Assembly: GCA_000827495.1 (NCBI GenBank)
Contig: KN817657.1
Span: 22,320 to 86,319, forward strand
Source of the DNA: Hypholoma sublateritium FD-334 SS-4
Taxonomy: Eukaryota; Basidiomycota; Agaricomycetes; Agaricales; Strophariaceae
Length of the DNA stretch: 64,000 nt
Direction of reading: 5' to 3'
Each line of letters begins with the position of its first letter. The stretch's first letter is position 1. The notes under the pieces were generated by a model. It made no database searches and was not told the origin of the DNA. It was given only the letters and a program-made list of their open reading frames with translations. Below, in pieces: positions 21,073 through 32,150 of this stretch. The position numbers were made by a program, and so were the translations under genes.

Positions 21073-22229
21073 TTCGATAAAGTGCTCGGTCTGAGAAGGG
21101 CGAACAGGTTTTAACTCGGGACCGACCTTTACTTATTACTTAGTCATGATCGGATCACATGTACGCAGAATGCAGTTAATCAGGACGGTCATCGTTCCCT
21201 TAATACTAACAACTTCGTTATGGGCGATCTAGCAGGAGGCATCTCATCGAGTGTACCTTTCGGCTGATTATTATTTTCTTGGTTTAAATAAAGAGTGGAT
21301 GTGTCCATATTTTTCAGATCATCGTAGGCTTTTCAGAATTCAACAGCGTACTGACACAAGCGAAAAATGGGTATTGTGGTGATCGAGCTCGAAGCCTCGA
21401 ACGCCCAGCTGCAGATTTGAAGTAGATATCATAGCTAAGATAAGAGGATATTTTATATATCGTTCTTCACTTTCACCCTGAAGGAACGGGAGCGATTTAT
21501 CGCTGACAATCTTGAAGACATTGAGTCGGGACCTAATTGGGACCAGTAATCACTGGTCTTAACTTTCCGCAGTGGTTTTTGTGCGTGGAATTCAGGGGGT
21601 GCTCTACTCTGCCTAATTTATTGGACGAATAAGAGTCATGGAGCCGAACGGTTTTGCAGATAACTGTCTGGCCTTGTAATACAAGTACGAGACTACTTTG
21701 TGTGTGGCAGCGACGCGGGATTTGCCGAATACTGCAACCGTCTCTCATATTGCTTCGTTCTTTGAGCCTTGCGCGCCTGGGCCGTGTGCCTGTCTTACGC
21801 TACACACACTTGGCCCGCTCGGAGTCCCTCTAATTTCAGATACCATAAGCTATATCTGGAAGGTGCGTCGACCACCTTCTTCCTGTCCGGCCTCATCATA
21901 TCCTATCAGAGCCACCGCTCATCTCACTCATCTTCAGCGCCTACTGTAGGCTCTGATCTTTAATGTAATAAATTCGTCTCTCATTTATTTATCCTCGCCG
22001 GTGCTGCAATACTTATGCCCACCTCACCGCGGCCCTACCAACCCCTTCCTGCGCATCATGTACTATCATAGAGCTCATATTGGCAAGGACAACAAGGCCA
22101 TAGAGCGGCTATTATATGCTTAGGGAAAGTAAAAAGCCGCAAAGCAAATGATGCCCTGGCCTGTCGTTGGAAGCCACAGGAAGCCACTCAACCCAAATTT
22201 GATGACCAAATGTAGCAACATCATCCGAA
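21073..22229. other. Intergenic, promoter side of the split F-box gene
   Basis: No recognisable coding sequence. The stretch next to 21072 should hold the promoter of the minus-strand F-box gene; the right side abuts the truncated LRR-type gene. Confidence 0.4.
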
Positions 22230-23497
22230 TTGGGATTTGAAGCGCAGCGGCCTGGGTGTGGCCCTGACAAGGCCCTGAAAGACTTTATAAAGCTGAGATT
22301 TTTTTGCGTTATCAAGCACCGTCTCCAAAACCTCTTCTCCATCATGACCCACCTCGATCTTGGACCGCGTGATGATTTTCCAGATTTTCTGAGGACCGAA
22401 GACACAGGAATAACATCGCTGTCCATGAACGGCGTCAAATTCAGTCCTGAGGAGATCGACGCGATGGCGTCGTCGGGACGGCTATTGATCGGGTTACTGG
22501 GGGTCACCTCTCTGAAGATCGAAAACATGACAAGTTTTCCCTGGGTAATACTGATCAGCTGCGTGATGCTGAAGAAAGTCGAGATTCGGAATGTCGATTT
22601 TCCAAATGCCGCATGGAAGTCGTCGCATCACAGGCGCCGCCCACGGCTGCAGAGCCTCACGTGTACCCGTCTTCAAGAAACCACAGTTCTGAGTCTGCTG
22701 GCGATCGTGGACGTGGCTGGGCTCCGTTATTTGGAATACGAGCTCGCGCCTGAGGAACTGGATGGGGCAAAAGGATTGCAGCACATCCTCGACTTGTGCG
22801 GGAACACACTTCAATCACTGACATTGCACTCTCGTACGTCTTCCTTCGCATAACCGATGATCATAAAATTATTATTTGTACAGCTGTGTCGTTCCTGCTA
22901 TACACGGGAGATGACAAGACCGTCTGCGACCTCTCCCAACAATTTGCTCTCAAACGTCTGGTCTTTATCTCCGCGTTCTATCCCGAACTCGAAGCTGCCG
23001 ACGACGCCTCGCCACGGCTCCACGTTCTCAGTCCGATGTTGTCGACCATTTCCCGGCGGTCATGTGTGCTGGAGTTGATCGAGTGCAAGATCTCCATACC
23101 GCTGGACGTCGAGAATATGATCATGTTGCGCAGCCGCCGCAAGTTCCCGTGGCCCTCCGAATACCCTGAGCCTATACAGTTCTTCCGGCAGCAGGGATGG
23201 ACCGCTTTGGATATTTCCATCGCGCGGGTGGCGAGTGTACATCCGATGCGCGTATTTGTGAATGTGACGGGAGTCATAAATGAGGCGATGCACTGGGCCT
23301 ATAATCCTGCACGTTATCCAGGGGACAATTTCACGATGCGAGTGCTTATGGATCATTGGGGGAAGCAGACGTTTGTCGCGGTCAGGGAACTTCAAAATGT
23401 TGACTTCGAAGTAGATGTGAACATCCAGCAGCTCCCCTTGAGCTCCGCGATCGTTGAGTCTCTCTTTCCGAGTTGGAAATGTGTAACGCTTGGATAG
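22230..23497 (+). CDS. LRR/F-box-type protein, 5'-truncated
   Basis: Two exons, about 22230-22833 and 22884-23497, are joined by a 50-nt GT-AG intron with consistent phase; the TAG is at 23495-23497. The first in-frame ATG is at 22344, giving about 367 residues. The product shows leucine-rich periodicity (HLDLG, LTSLKIENM, LRYLEYELAPEEL) typical of the C-terminal half of agaricomycete F-box proteins, but no F-box is present. The upstream 280 nt do not restore one, so I read it as a 5'-truncated member, or a short LRR-only variant if expressed. It shows no clear frame damage inside. Confidence 0.6.
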
Positions 23498-23855
23498 ATA
23501 TCACCTGCGTATGTATATAGATACTGTTTAGCCCCATAATACCTCTCCCCGTATAGTACCTTCCCGTATACCGTAGACTTTTCTCCATTCTAGAGTGTTT
23601 GTACGGACGCGACCAAGATATATGAATAAATATATATAGTACACGCTTCTTATCGAGATCGACTCAGCTTATACCAATAGGTACATATATACATTTTCCC
23701 CTCCCCGCGCATAGCGCACATATCAACACCATCCCGCCCAGCGGCTTGTGGTCCCATATATTATTTTTTTATGCTGTCGATGCTGCGTCTAGGTGATCCT
23801 GCGATAGGCACGCGCACGTAGCAAATCTCCCTCTGGGGACTATAGTATATCGGGT
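23498..23855. other. AT-rich intergenic spacer
   Basis: AT-rich 3' region after the truncated LRR gene. No coding or repeat signal recognised. Confidence 0.4.
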
Positions 23856-24951
23856 GCTAGAGCAGCGCTAGCACTTCCAATCCGCAAATTCGGTGTCCTC
23901 GCACGACGCGCGCGTCCGCTTGGAAATGCATCGTCAGTTGCGTCTCGCCGGCGAGCGCGTGCGTGCTTCTCGTGAAGGGCTCGGTGCGGGCGCGTCGGTG
24001 CAGTGCAAGACGTCGACGTAATGCGGAGCAGATGAGGGAGCTGGTGTATACTGAGTCGGGGGTGGTTATCACGGGCAGGAATGGGAAATGCGGAGGGTGC
24101 GTACGCTTGGAGAGGGATGTGCACACCGCGAGAAATATTACCGTGGGTATCTCAGCCGGCGGGGAGGGGGAAGAACGCAGGAAGGGAAAACGCATGGTTA
24201 TATGGCATAAATTTGTACTAGATGAACGTCAGCACGGGGAAGATGGCGAGGAAACGGGGCGTACGATGATGATCACAGTACGCGCCACGACGCTGCAGGA
24301 CGTGGCAACCCACTCAGCTGTGGATAATTTACGAAGTAGAGCGGCGCACATCGTAAGGATCCCCGTGCGCAGCGTACAAAAATTAGCTGCACGCATCGCG
24401 TGAGGACCCACGCGTGCATGCGCGCGACGAACACGCGGCGACCACCGTCGCGCCGGTGTACGTCACGAGCGCGCAGCGCACGGCCGCGGGTCCGACGTGG
24501 CGGAAGGGCGGCGGGAGGACGGTGTGTGGTCTGTGGCAGAAGGAGAGCTACGCGCAGGGGTTGTTGTATTTTGGTTTTGGGAATTGGACGCCGAGCGCGG
24601 GGTGTGGAGCCGGAGAGGAGGATGTTGGTGCGGCATTTCATATGAGACATTGATGGTGCGGCCGAGCTCGAGCAGCTTGGGTACGGAGCGCGTCAGCAGG
24701 CGCGGCGTCGTGGGTACCGTTCTGACTCACCCAATACCGCTGCTTTGTTTATAAGATAATTAGAAAGAAGCGTTGATAGGCGTAGACGCAAAATAAATTC
24801 GAGGCACGAGCGCCTTTAAGTAGCGCCGGTTCTCGGAGACTTGCTGAAAGTAGTGACGACGCCGAACAGAAACACAGACCCCACGCTTGCAGATCTTGAG
24901 CGCACCGAACGTCGTGGCTGTTGTCGCCATCGGTGCCGCTGGAGAACGCAA
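23856..24951 (-). pseudogene. DUF6534-like seven-helix membrane protein, decayed (copy A)
   Basis: The minus strand carries the start of a DUF6534-type protein at about 24951-24780: MATTATTFGALKI, then SVFLFGVVTT in another frame, then FQQVSENRRYLKAL back in the first. Two frameshifts thus fall within 120 nt. Internal sequence at 24650-24273 and 24195-23857 matches the second copy at 38890-39693 in blocks and ends with a VYTSSL-like C-terminal helix. DUF6534 proteins are multi-pass membrane proteins expanded in basidiomycetes, function unknown. It is divergently placed upstream of the armadillo gene. The same arrangement in the other copy shows that the two genes duplicated as one block. Confidence 0.55.
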
Positions 24952-25522
24952 GGCGAGGAGAGGAGTATGGAAGTGGGCGTGGCCGCTGGGAAGGCTCAGT
25001 CATCCTTATACGCTGGCGTGAATAGAAATGCCGTATTTTTTTAGCGACGCGGTGCCGGATTCGAGTCTTTTTCAAGATCCTCGTTGGTTGCGATTAATTG
25101 GTGTTTGCTCTCGGTGAGTTCTTGGAGCTATCTTGGAGCGCGAGTACTTATGTAAAGGATCGGCGTGGCGACGCACCCTGCGTTGGATGTGGTTGGTGTT
25201 CTACTACATAGGCGCTCTTGTGCACTCGGTTATATGTGAGTCGAATAAAGCGAGAGGGAACTGATAGAACAAATGTTTCAATATTCTGCGAGCTGCTGGG
25301 GACAGTCTACGTACCATATTCACTGCGATTCTTGATCGTTAGCGTGGAAATTTGAAATAAAATTCCTTAGGCTGAAAATTTCCGTGGGCTAATTATCGAG
25401 GGGAGATTGACTAGCTCCCATTACTTTCACTTGATTCACTGCTGCTACGGCGAGCTAAGGCGAGCGAAACGGATCGCGAGTCGCGGCGGGATGCCAAGAA
25501 TAGAAATAGTGGCATTGGATTG
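24952..25522. promoter_or_regulatory. Divergent intergenic region of the DUF6534-like/armadillo pair (copy A)
   Basis: About 570 nt between divergent starts. The segment near 25290-25480 is recognisably similar to 39805-40010 in the second copy (ATATTCACTGC and the GCGAGCGAAA.GGATCGCG block just before the ATG). It probably carries the shared promoter; no specific site can be named. Confidence 0.45.
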
Positions 25523-28500
25523 ATGGCGGGCCGCGATGTTCCCACACTATCTTGTTCGTCGACGACGATGACGATCAGCGTCGGGCGGCTCAAGGCCGTC
25601 AAGAACGCCGCCATCGGCAACCCCAAGACGAAGGCGGCCCTGGCGCAAGACCCCGTCCTCCTCGCCGCGTACGTCCCGCCCCATCCTGCCCCGCCCGCCT
25701 AACCGCGCCCAGCCTCATCGACGCCCTCCACGACCAAGACCTCGCCGCAGAGGCCGCACATGTCGTCGCGTCCATCGCTCTCGGCGCCGACGCTGCTCTC
25801 CATGCCCTACTCGCTGCCCATGCACCCCGCGCCCTCCTATTCGCTCTCGCCGCCCATCGCGAGCCCCACACACGCGCCGCCGTCGCCCGCTCCCTCCGCG
25901 TCCTCGCAGCTAGCATCGCCGACGCCGTCGGTCCCGCGCTCTGGGGCCTTGCACGAACACCCACGCGCGAGCTGCGCGCCGCCGCCGCCGCCGCGTGCGA
26001 TGCTCTCTGCATGGCGGAGGCGCTCGACATCTACTTACCGTTGCTGGCCACTCCGTCCCCCGCCGCGACTGCCATTGCACAGTTGCTGGAAACGCTTCTG
26101 CGTACCCCGGCTCGACGCGCCGCAATTACGAACTGGACGCCGTCCCCCGCGAGTCCGGAGCAGACGACTCGCAGCAGGCGTGGGTGGGAAAAGACGGCCG
26201 CGGCGACGACGCCTGTCGTACCTGTCATCGCCAAGTGGCTGGTCACCTTGTTGGATGCCCCGGGGAAGAATAACAAGGTGCATGATTTGCTATCTTACTG
26301 TTCTGCTCATAATCGAGCTCGTAGATGGACGAAGTCGTACTATATGCGCTCGCCGCGCTCGCTCAAGAAAATCCCACCATCGCAGGATACCTGGGCCAAA
26401 GTGGTGCGTGGCTTCAACCTGTTTTTCGACCATTTTCTGACGATATACAGACGCCATTCCGTTAAATACAATCATTACCTTTGCTAAAAGCCGCTCCGCC
26501 GAGGTCCAGGTCGCCGCCTGCCTATGGTACGTGCCTTAACTCAGTAATTCTCGCGCATATATTCACGTTTTCGATGCGTAGCATAACCCACACGTTACGC
26601 TCTCTCCCACCCCGCCCGCCGTCCTCGTCTCACCCGCAACCCCGACATTCGCACTCGCACTCTGCGAGCACGTCGTACCCCCACGCCCACATGCCGACCA
26701 TCCATAGCCTCGTCCACGCTCACGTCGCAGCTGGGGGATCGACCCATGCCCTATCGCCCACGCTTGAGGAGACGGGCGTGCGCACTGTGCTCAACGTCGT
26801 TAATCGCATGTTATCCGCCGCGCCAGCGGAGAGCCCGCTCGTGCGCATGCGCGCGTGCTTCGTACTCCGTGGGTATTTCACATATATTTGTCGATAATGA
26901 TCTAATGTATGATATAGACCATCTGGTCGCTGACGACCTGCAGCTGTGCAACGCTGCGCTCGATCGCGGCTGCCTCGACGCTCTGGGGGCGCTTATACTT
27001 GCGCTAGGACCGACGGAGCCTGCTCCGCCGGAGTGGGAAGAAGCAGAAGCCGCCGCGACGCAGGCTCTGCGCGAGGTGCGCCGTCTCATTTCTTCATAAC
27101 TTGTATATTCAGTCTAAATTATGCCCGCATTTAAGGGCGCCCTCACAGCCCTTGCCTCGCTCGCCCTTGCATCGGACGACGTCCGGCGGCGCATCGCATC
27201 ACCACCGCTCTCCCTCTTCCCGTCCCTCTCCCGCGCGCTGCGCGCGACGCACGTCGGCACGCGCTACGCTGCGACCCAGTGCGTGCGCGCGATGAGCCGC
27301 GGCGTCAGCGTGCTCAGGACGGGCGTCGTCGATACGGGATTGGGCCTCGATGTTTTGTGCATCGTGCTCGGGACACCGCTCCCTGCGCGCATTGGTGGGA
27401 GCGGTGCGGGTGCGAATACGGCCCCCGGTGCGCGGGTGACGGATGTAGAGGCAAAGTGGGCCCCCGAGGACACGCCGTTGGGTGATGGCGGCGACTTTCT
27501 ACGCGGGGAGGATCGGCGGGTGCTTGGCGCGGCGCTATCGGCGGTGTGTAATATCGTGAACGATTTTTCGCCTCTGCGGCCCGTGCGTGCTCTGTTTATT
27601 CATAAAAAATATAACGCTGACTTCTGTGCGGACAGGCGTACCTCGAGAAGAACCTCGTTCCGCGCCTTGTGGAGCTGCTGCGCGCGTCGAGCGACGGGCC
27701 GCTGCGCGTCAGCGCGCTGTGGGCGGTGAAGAACCTTGTGCGCAAGGCGAGCACGGAAACGAAGCGCGATGTGATGCGGTGTGTGGGGTGGGAGGAGTTG
27801 CTTGGGTGCGTTATCTCTGGGCTTGTTTCTGCGTATGTTTACTAATTTGCATTTTTTCCTCACTCGTTGCCTTTCGTACTTCTGCTTTACCCATTCCATT
27901 TTGCTCCGCCTATGCCCATATACTCCCCAATCCGTACGCTGGATCTACAGATACCTCGATGATCCGGACCCCGCCCTGCACGAGCAGGCTCTCAGCCTCG
28001 CACGAAACCTTACTGAAAACGAAGACGGCATCGCGCTCGTCCTCACACACCTCTCCGCACAGCTCCTCCTCCCCCTCCTCGGCACAGCCCTGCGCGCGCC
28101 CTCCTCCCTCGATGCCGCTTCGCACGCCTCCGCCGCCCTCGCGAACCTCGCCAACGGCCCGCCCGCCCTACAGACCGCGATGTGCGCCACGCCCGGCGTG
28201 CTCGGCGCCCTCGCCAGCGCGCTCGACGGCGCTGCGGGCCCCGGAGCGCGCGCACCCGCCGTCGCGTGTGTGCTCGCGCTGGCGAAGGGCGACCCGCGCC
28301 GCCGTGCGGCGATGGCGGGCGCGGGCGTGCTTGCGGCGCTGCGCCGCGTCGTGGAGTGGGGCGTCGCGGGCCCGGCGCCGGCGGCGACATATGGCGCGTA
28401 TGGGGCGGACGGGGTGGGGTCGCCGAGCGCGGGTGCGGGTGGGGTGCTGCACTCGGCGCTGGGCGGGCGCGGTATGCTTGGTGCGGGTGGTGGGGGCGCG

Positions 28501-28602
28501 GGCGAGGAGGCGCGGCATGTTATTCAGCAGGCGGAGCTCGCACTGCAGTGGCTGGAGCATGGGGAGATTTATGGGCGTGGGGGCGCGGATGCGGGCGAGT
28601 GA
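25523..28602 (+). CDS. Armadillo-repeat protein resembling ARMC8/Gid5, intact
   Basis: Nine exons with fully consistent phases: 25523-25668, 25713-26277, 26325-26403, 26451-26526, 26582-26868, 26918-27075, 27136-27582, 27636-27805 and 27951-28602, giving 859 residues. Introns are 44-60 nt apart from one of 145 nt. The N-terminus (SVGRLKAVKNAAIGNPKTKA) and serial helical repeats (AAHVVASIALGADAAL, VLGAALSAVCNIVNDFSPLRPV, LVRKASTETKRDVM, ALSLARNLTENEDGIALVL, AALANLANGP) fit the ARMC8/Vid28-Gid5 family, a scaffold subunit of the CTLH/GID ubiquitin ligase that degrades gluconeogenic enzymes in yeast. The tail is Gly-rich and ends near QWLEHGEIYGRG. Gene identity is by resemblance only; another armadillo protein of similar length is possible. 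The start ATG at 25523 is conserved in the second copy. Confidence 0.78.
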
Positions 28603-28892
28603 GCGGTGCTGCGATTGGATCCAGCCTGGTTCTTCGGATAATCATGATAGGGATCTCATTAAAATTGATTATATATGCTTCCATAAGTACAAACTGAGCT
28701 TTTGGGACATTTGATGTCGTTTCGACTTTCTGGTTTCCATCTTCGCATCGCTACTTATCTTACATAAAAATGCTTAGTATAATGCTTACACAACATACCA
28801 ACGCTCACATGCCAGTGCACACACGGTTCGAGATTCGAATGAATCAATGATTTAAACATAAACCCAACATAAACCCGCTGTCTACAACTGAA
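28603..28892. other. Short intergenic spacer before an F-box gene
   Basis: 3' region of the armadillo gene and presumed promoter of the F-box gene at 28893. AT-rich, nothing else seen. Confidence 0.4.
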
Positions 28893-30605
28893 ATGTCATC
28901 CCTATCCTTGCCAGAGAACCTGTTTACCACTAATTGCGCTCCATCGGACGAAGATCACAAGAAACTTGTCCATCTCATCGGAGAGCACAAAAGCAGAATT
29001 GACATGCTCACTAGGCAGATTGCCAACCTCGAGGCTGAGAAGACAGCACTGGTCGAAGGCCTTGCGCCACTGAAACGCGCCATCTCCCCGTTCCGCAGTC
29101 TTCCGGACGATATAATCCGTGCAATATTTGTAGCGAGTCTCGAGCCCACGCGTAATCCCACTATGGCGCATACTGAAGCCCCCGTTCTTCTCACTCGCAT
29201 ATCCAGCTACACGCGGCGCCTCGCACTTGCTTCCCCCGAGCTCTGGGCCGCGCTCCACATCCCGATAATACCCCAAAGTCCAATCAACGCCGATGATGAG
29301 GCAATCATGGCCGCGCGCGTCCGCGGCGTCGAGGAATGGCTTCTTCGTCGTTCCGGCGCAATGCCGCTGCGTCTCTCAGTACACGAGCCATGCCCATTCG
29401 GCAAGCCACCGAGAGCTGACTGCAACAACCCGTTTACACATCAAATTATTACCGTCCTCCTGCAGTGCTGCACGCGCTGGCGGGATGTCAACTTCCTCCT
29501 GGTGTCGATTCCCGCTGTGCGGCGCGTCGCGGCATTGAGAGCTGCCGACTGTCCTTTGCTTCATTCGGTGGCTCTTCGCGGACGATTCACTGACTTCCAT
29601 CTCGAGGCCGACGCCTGGAAGGATAGTCATCTCTTTCGCGGCCCTGCTCTCCAGAAATTCAGTACGACATTGGTCGAACCAGGCAACGGTGGGCCTATAT
29701 ATGATTTCAACATAAACTGGCAGAACATTACCCACCTCCACCTTCATGGTTTATACAGTGACAGGCAACACGTTCACGAGACTGCGTTCAAGCGAACATT
29801 TACGGATACCATAAGGTCTATACTCCGCCAGGCAATCCAGCTCGTCAGCCTCAATATCGGTATTATACTGACTGCTGACATTGGCGGCGAAATCTACCTC
29901 CCGTTCCTCAAGTTTCTGAAGGTGTCCGAGCAATATATGGACGAACATCACTGCGGAGTACTAGGGAAGGTTCGAGCACCTCAACTGGAGACAATCATGT
30001 ACCTTGGGGAATTTCTGGACATTCCAATACCACCCCCATCATTGATCGCATTGCTGGCACACGCAACAAAAGTACAGGAAATGTCCATAACCATTGAACA
30101 TGAGGTGGAAGTAGACACTCTATCGTACCCATCCGTATACCCACCAATCCTCGCCCTTTGCCCGCTCCTGAAATCACTCCGTATCGGGTATTCAGACAAA
30201 ATCCCTGCAATCAGCCTACTCCGTGGTCTCGCAGGAGACGGGGGGGGGCAGCTGTGCCCCGAGCTTGAATACTTCCACTGCGACGCCATGCTGATTGCTT
30301 CTCCCCGGGCATTATACAACTTTTTCAAATGCAAACATGATGACTTGTCCGGCAGGATACACTGGAAATCAGTCATGCTTCGTGTGCGCTTTCGACACGA
30401 TGACCCAACTCCTGACTACGCTGAATTTCAGCGACTATCGTCCGCAATCAATCTTCAGTTGATTATGCAAAATATGCCTCGAACAATGAGTCCAATCGAG
30501 CGGCGGCCGTTGGACGAAGGTGCCATTTTTTTATCGGATGACTGGTCTTTACCAAGTCTCTCTCTCCCATTACATACTGGATTTGACTGTGTTGTAGATA
30601 TGTAA
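28893..30605 (+). CDS. F-box domain protein with N-terminal coiled coil, single exon
   Basis: An uninterrupted frame of 570 residues from the ATG at 28893 to the TAA at 30603-30605. Residues about 22-60 are a heptad-like helix (HKKLVHLIGEHKSRIDML) seen at the start of many basidiomycete F-box proteins. The F-box follows at about 66-120 (FRSLPDDIIRAIFVASLEP, then LTRISSYTRRLALASPELWAAL). The long C-terminal half is leucine-rich and irregular. It is probably an SCF substrate adaptor, with target unknown. Several blocks match the F-box gene at 43-1482. No frame damage was seen. Confidence 0.88.
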   Translation: MSSLSLPENLFTTNCAPSDEDHKKLVHLIGEHKSRIDMLTRQIANLEAEKTALVEGLAPLKRAISPFRSLPDDIIRAIFVASLEPTRNPTMAHTEAPVLLTRISSYTRRLALASPELWAALHIPIIPQSPINADDEAIMAARVRGVEEWLLRRSGAMPLRLSVHEPCPFGKPPRADCNNPFTHQIITVLLQCCTRWRDVNFLLVSIPAVRRVAALRAADCPLLHSVALRGRFTDFHLEADAWKDSHLFRGPALQKFSTTLVEPGNGGPIYDFNINWQNITHLHLHGLYSDRQHVHETAFKRTFTDTIRSILRQAIQLVSLNIGIILTADIGGEIYLPFLKFLKVSEQYMDEHHCGVLGKVRAPQLETIMYLGEFLDIPIPPPSLIALLAHATKVQEMSITIEHEVEVDTLSYPSVYPPILALCPLLKSLRIGYSDKIPAISLLRGLAGDGGGQLCPELEYFHCDAMLIASPRALYNFFKCKHDDLSGRIHWKSVMLRVRFRHDDPTPDYAEFQRLSSAINLQLIMQNMPRTMSPIERRPLDEGAIFLSDDWSLPSLSLPLHTGFDCVVDM

Positions 30606-30849
30606 CGGTAGACGACGGAAAGTAGATGTCTTGTTGCACTTTGTGTGTAATGACTCTTTGATAATCTGCTGCCACTCGGAAATAAATATAATATCGTGCT
30701 GCCCATTTCGGGATTCAAATTTTCATCTGCACTGCTGAGTTTGTCTAACGTTCATTGATTTCTTGGTATGGAAAGATGTGGACAAGACGAGTATTAATCA
30801 TGACAGCAAACGCCATCTACTTAAGTAATTTACCTACGAGCAGCCCAAG

Positions 30850-32150
30850 AAACAAATGGACCGCACCGTACTCCCAAACATTGTCCCACACCACCACCTG
30901 CACCCGTGCGGCTGTCCGAATCATGCGCGGCACGGCAAATTTGCAAGCATCGCACCTACGCAGGGAGCTGAGCGCGATGTGCAGTAGGCTCCGAGCGCTC
31001 GATGGGAGGGCGGCAGCGAGCCGGGCGGGCGCGGTCCAAGAATGCCGGCGGGTCGTTATGCATAGACGGGCGCAGGACTGCGCTGTTTCAGGCCTGCATT
31101 ACACCGCCCAGATCAGCGCGAGAGCAGGGCAGCGGTCGGAGGAGGGACGTACCAAATTCAGACTGGTGGAGGGACGCTCCGCGCCGGCGTCGTGCAATTT
31201 CAACGCCCTTATTCCTTCATGGCCGCGGATCTCGCGGAAGACGTAGTAGCTGTGCGTATAGATGACGCAGTACGAGATGCCGGGGATTTTACGAGAGCGC
31301 GCAAGCTGCTGCCGAACGGGACGATGTAGCTCGCGATACGCTTGCGCGGAGGGGGCCGGCGTTAAACGAGCTTCTCGAAGGCGTGCTGGAACGCTTTGAA
31401 TCGAGGGGAAAATGGGCGGTACACGTAGGAGGTCAGCGTCGAGCATCGACGACGCTGATGCGCTGGGAGGCGTGGTCATGGTACCACATGTATGCAGAGA
31501 CAGTGTGACAGGAAGGCAGCGGTCGTGGGGTGGCATTCCGGATATTTTCTACGAAGGGACACATGGACATCAGCGGGAAAGCAGTAAAAATAAGCTAGTA
31601 GACACACTGTTGGCGTAGAGAGTGTACCGTCGGACACCTCTCCCTGTCCCACCTGCGCATCGTCACCCACGGGCGCAGCTTTCCAGCCCAGCGCTACCCA
31701 TGGCATGTCGAAAGGACCGCCGTTGAAAAAGTAGCCTCCAGCCTCATCCGCGCAGCCTGCGACCCGGCTTCATTTTCAGATGGTGCCGGAGCCTCAGCGT
31801 AGAACATTGTGCGTGGGAGGGACCGTCTAGTCTTCAATACTTCAACATTCGCCATACTGTTACTGTTCTGCGGCACTCTCCACGCCCTGAGCGGATATAC
31901 GGCGTCAGCATCCAGCAGGTCGGTCCACGGAGAGACGAGCGCGACGCGCGCGATGTCCAGATCGTCAGAGCACCCAACACGCGCGGGGGAGGCGGGAGTG
32001 CACTGCGTTCTGGGCGAAGAGCGGAACGCAAGCGGCGTCCTCGACGGGCGGGGTGCAAGATACTGTAAGTGGGCGTCAGACAGTTGCTGTGAAGCGCAGG
32101 GGGAGGCTTACCTCGACGTATATGTATCGTCTTCCATATCCTCCCCTCAG
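30850..32150 (-). repeat. Copy 1 of a three-copy decayed gene family
   Basis: Collinear blocks are shared with 48235-50175 and 54055-56240, for example the AGCGCTCGATGGGAGG block near 30997 and an intron-like block at about 32095-32120. Read on the minus strand, conserved pieces include ISYCVIYTHSYYVFREI (about 31250-31300), GGYFFNGGPFDMPW (about 31700-31740) and VALVSPWTDLLDADAV (about 31900-31945). The shared pieces keep coding character while each copy has stops and frameshifts, so I read it as a decayed multi-exon gene. I do not recognise the protein family. Confidence 0.5.
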